A stretch of DNA of 64,000 nucleotides from Neckera pumila (taxonomy: Eukaryota > Streptophyta > Bryopsida > Hypnales > Neckeraceae): assembly GCA_963969595.1 (NCBI GenBank), contig OZ018414.1, positions 17,281,660 to 17,345,659 on the forward strand, read 5' to 3'. A program made the position numbers and the translations under genes. The notes under the pieces were generated by a model. It made no database searches and was not told the DNA's origin. It worked only from the letters and a program-made list of their open reading frames with translations. This document shows positions 60,845 through 64,000 of the stretch, piece after piece; within the stretch, counting starts at the first letter, position 1; every line of letters starts with the position of its first letter.

Positions 60845-61433
60845 TTAACCCCTAAGTGCTCCAATATCCAATTTCAAGATGACGAACAGATTGAAACCCA
60901 AGTTTCATCTCATTAATGGTTAGATGAAAGTCATTCTAATTTGTGGAGACACTTCATCAAGTTGTTGTCCTATCTAATGGTTGGATTTGGTATTACTAGA
61001 GTGTATATTTTTTCAAAATTACAAATGTGCAAGTATGTCAAGTGGTTGAGCAAGCCAAAATTGCATTGATTCTAGTTCAAAAGTGGATTTGCAAAAATGA
61101 GATCATAGATTTTTAAAATACAAAATTTTCAAAAGATCACCATGTCAAGAGAACCTCATTTCAAATCCATCCCAACAAATTTTACTCAAAAAGTGGCAAT
61201 ATTTTGCTTGTAATTGAATGTAGAAAGAATTTTGAAATTTCTCTTTCAAAAATTTATAATTTTTTTTATTGGTGATAGCATTGGTGAATCTAACGATACA
61301 AATGGATTCTACATTTCAAAATCTACAACCTTTATTCGTACATCAATTCCAAAATATGCCTCTAAATAGTATTTTATGATGATTTTTCTCAAATTGTGAA
61401 TTCTAGAGAACGTTCTAGACGTTTAGGGGTTAA
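60845..61433. mobile_element. Short TTAA-flanked element, third family (589 bp)
   Basis: TTAA at 60845-60848 and 61430-61433. CCCCTAAGTGCTCC at the left and GACGTTTAGGGG at the right: only about 8-10 bp of the termini match. The interior is unrelated to T1-T10. Same target and terminal bases as the main family. Non-coding. Confidence 0.65.
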
Positions 61434-61631
61434 AACTCAAATCCAAATCCATAACCGGTTGTTGACTTTTCAATGCTAACGTGGTACTATCCCATTAGCA
61501 ACCCATCACCATAATTACCATTACAAATTGCAACTCATAACCTTCTTTCCTTTCAACTTGCTTCCTACACCCTTGGATCATGATGATCAAAAGTTGTGAT
61601 CAAAAAATGTACAACCAGGTATATACAATAA

Positions 61632-61770
61632 GGGCCTCTTCACACTATGGCCGTCCAAGTCGAGAGTCCGTCATTTCTACCAATCATATTGCAGGGTCCG
61701 TCGGTTCCACCAATCAAATTGCACAGTCCCACGGCCTCTCGACTTGGATGGCCATAGTGTGAAGAGGCCC
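61632..61770. mobile_element. PIF/Harbinger (Tourist)-type MITE, 139 bp
   Basis: The 35-bp terminal inverted repeats (61632-61666, 61736-61770) begin GGGCCTCTTCACACTATGG and differ at one position. Flanked by TAA (61629-61631, 61771-61773), the TWA duplication typical of PIF/Harbinger. The interior has two ~30-bp direct units (GTCCGTC..CCACCAATCAAATTGCA type). High arm identity suggests a young copy. Confidence 0.87.
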
Positions 61771-61773
61771 TAA

Positions 61774-63008
61774 CCTATTCGCCGCTAATGAGGCTCATCA
61801 GTTATCTAATCCATAATTGGTCAAAAGAGAGTTCCAAAACGAAGTTAAATCCACTTCCAACTCCGGACTTCAGGCAAAGCAGGTGAGCAGCCCCCACATC
61901 ACCCCCAGAGTTTGCACACTTGCACAGCTCCACCACAGCGCAATTCCGGTTGCTCGCAGGGCCTCCACGTAAACCCATTTAATGCCCCAGTCATGCCCCC
62001 AAATGCCCGGAACTCCATCCACCTTTTTCCTTCTCTCTCACGTCGGAATTAACGACTTTCCCAGCTCGTCTGCATGTGGCCTTGGAGTCCCTACAGTATG
62101 CACATGCCGCACTGGCCACCCATTCAGAGCCCACTCACCACTCACTACTCACCACTCACTACTCACCACTCACTACTCACTACTCACCACTCACTACTCA
62201 CTACAGTAGTAGCTTAGGTTTTGACTATTCCACCCACACTAAGTTAGGTTCGTGGGATTCTCAGCCATAGTAATACTAATAATACTAAGTTTATGGATGG
62301 CCAAGCGGGGTATGGGAATCCAGCTGGGTGATCAACCTCCGCAAGTGTGCCCAGACACTCTTTCCCCGGGCCCTCGGTGGAATGGCGGACCCTGATTGGG
62401 CCCCTTGGTGGAACAGGGGCCTGGGATTTGCTTCAGTTGGGTAGAGTTTCTAGAGAGGGGGTGGCGTAGGTGCGGTGACAAAGATGGAGTGAGGGGATCA
62501 ATTCCCCGGCTTTTCTTATCAAAAGGGCAACACTGTAGGGGACTTTTTTTTTTTTGGGAACACATGGACAATTTCACTGTAGGGGATTTTTTTATACTCT
62601 GGATGCCAGGGATTCCTTAGTTGTTTTTTCAAGGTTTCAAGGAGGGCGGAGATGGGAGCAGCCAATGAGATGTGGAAAATGGTTTGACTTGATGGGCCTT
62701 GGCTTGGGCTTGGGAGCATTTATCTTACATTCGACATGCCAATGATTCCTTCATGATGCAGCTTGCAAAGGGAGCAATCCCATTTGTTTAAAAAAAAAGA
62801 AAAAAAAAGGGAGCAATCCAGGGACGGAAAGGGGGGAATTTTGGGTAGATTGAGCTCCCTGTTTTGAGCTTGGATTTGATACAGTATGTATGTGAGAAAA
62901 TGCATGGAAAAATTCAAACAGGGGGCATAATTTTTTCTTTGGGGGAGTTGTCAGTTTGAGACAACCCTCAGCATTCACACCCACTTTGGGCATTTTTTTT
63001 TCCAGAAG
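61774..63008. other. Intergenic sequence, GC-richer, no gene
   Basis: Contains a CACTCACCACTCACTA tandem array (62131-62203) and poly(T)/poly(A) runs. The GC-richer 61850-62760 stretch has overlapping short frames on both strands without recognisable motifs. Confidence 0.4.
62131..62203. repeat. Minisatellite of CACTCACCACTCACTACT-type units
   Basis: About four units of 18 bp (with 8-bp variants) composed of CACTCACCA and CTCACTACT. Non-coding. Confidence 0.85.
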
Positions 63009-63583
<575 letters not shown>

Positions 63584-63844
63584 GATATTTCATCACAGTT
63601 ATGCACCAAAATAACAATTTTAATGGTTGACATTTGTGTCCAACAAGACTTTCTTCTTTTTTTTTCTTTTTTTTTTTTCTTGAAACACATGGACAGTTTC
63701 CATTGAAAACAACAAGCCTTGTCATCTCATCTTGCAACCGTAATTTTGACCAAAATGCCTTTACCTTGACAAAACAATCAAACTGGATGGACAGTGGCTC
63801 TTCCTGCAGTCAACTGATTTTGTGGTGCTTTCATAACATTGCCA

Positions 63845-64000
63845 TTAACCCCTGGATGCCCAAGGCCTTTTTAAGGCTTTCTGGAATTTGCTCTACTAAA
63901 AGACCAACATTTTGATAAGTTTTATCAATTTTTTTAAAATTGTAACCGTACAAGTTCGAACCAGACATGTTAGAGATCACATGGGAAAAGAAAACACAAC
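63845..64000 (+). mobile_element. TTAA-family element T11, left part only
   Basis: TTAA at 63845-63848, then CCCCTGGATGCCCAAGGCC. Further in, GTAACCGTACAAGTTCGAACC and AGATCACATGGG correspond in order to the L-end blocks (TAACCGTAGGATCTTATACC, GTGTGG). The right end lies beyond the window. Confidence 0.6.

Overview
The window looks like AT-rich, transposon-rich nuclear DNA from a land plant. The only gene I can support end to end is a ten-exon gene on the + strand (25962..32598). It encodes a 500-residue RCC1 beta-propeller protein of the land-plant subfamily that includes Arabidopsis TCF1. All nine introns are GT-AG and the reading frame stays open through every junction. The DNA signatures of the repeats (CACTA, Stowaway-type, PIF/Harbinger-type, tRNA-derived SINE heads) also fit a plant. 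The species cannot be named from sequence alone; a non-flowering plant is possible, but that is only an impression from protein divergence and repeat content.

Layout. From 1 to 18.5 kb the window is repeat territory: TTAA-flanked elements (782, 7060, 7508, 15532?, 16727), a CACTA element carrying two long hairpins and a tRNA-like module (11208..12918), a 2.2-kb inverted repeat with a Stowaway-type element in its spacer (13140..15395), and a free-standing foldback (10584). From 18.5 to 38.6 kb there is a 20-kb stretch with no recognisable complete TTAA element. It holds the RCC1 gene, a GC-richer upstream region, and one composite foldback (34956..35872). From 38.6 to 64 kb the repeats return: TTAA elements at 38619, 43919, 47828, 48901, 55057, 56666, 57037, 60845 and 63845, plus smaller MITEs, SINE-like insertions and a 573-bp perfect (AAC)n array.

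The most interesting system is the TTAA family. At least nine copies (0.8-1.15 kb of element sequence each) begin TTAA-CCCCTAAAGG and end CCTTTAGGGG-TTAA. They share one long conserved end (the L-end, about 190 bp) and a different opposite end (the R-end) with a subterminal palindrome. One copy (57037..57964) sits inside another (56666..58401) exactly at a TTAA. Removing it with one TTAA restores an alignable host element, which directly shows TTAA-specific insertion with duplication. TTAA targets with CCC-type termini are the hallmark of the piggyBac superfamily, which to my knowledge is not a standard component of land-plant genomes. Sola3-type or an unclassified transposase are alternatives. 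No transposase is encoded here, so all copies are non-autonomous.

Other structure includes a family of four ~365-bp near-perfect hairpins, a foldback derivative of the TTAA family formed from two L-ends, a chimeric copy, a SINE-like insertion with a recognisable empty site, and a degenerate CATAACTTT-centred module that recurs in several unrelated repeat families.
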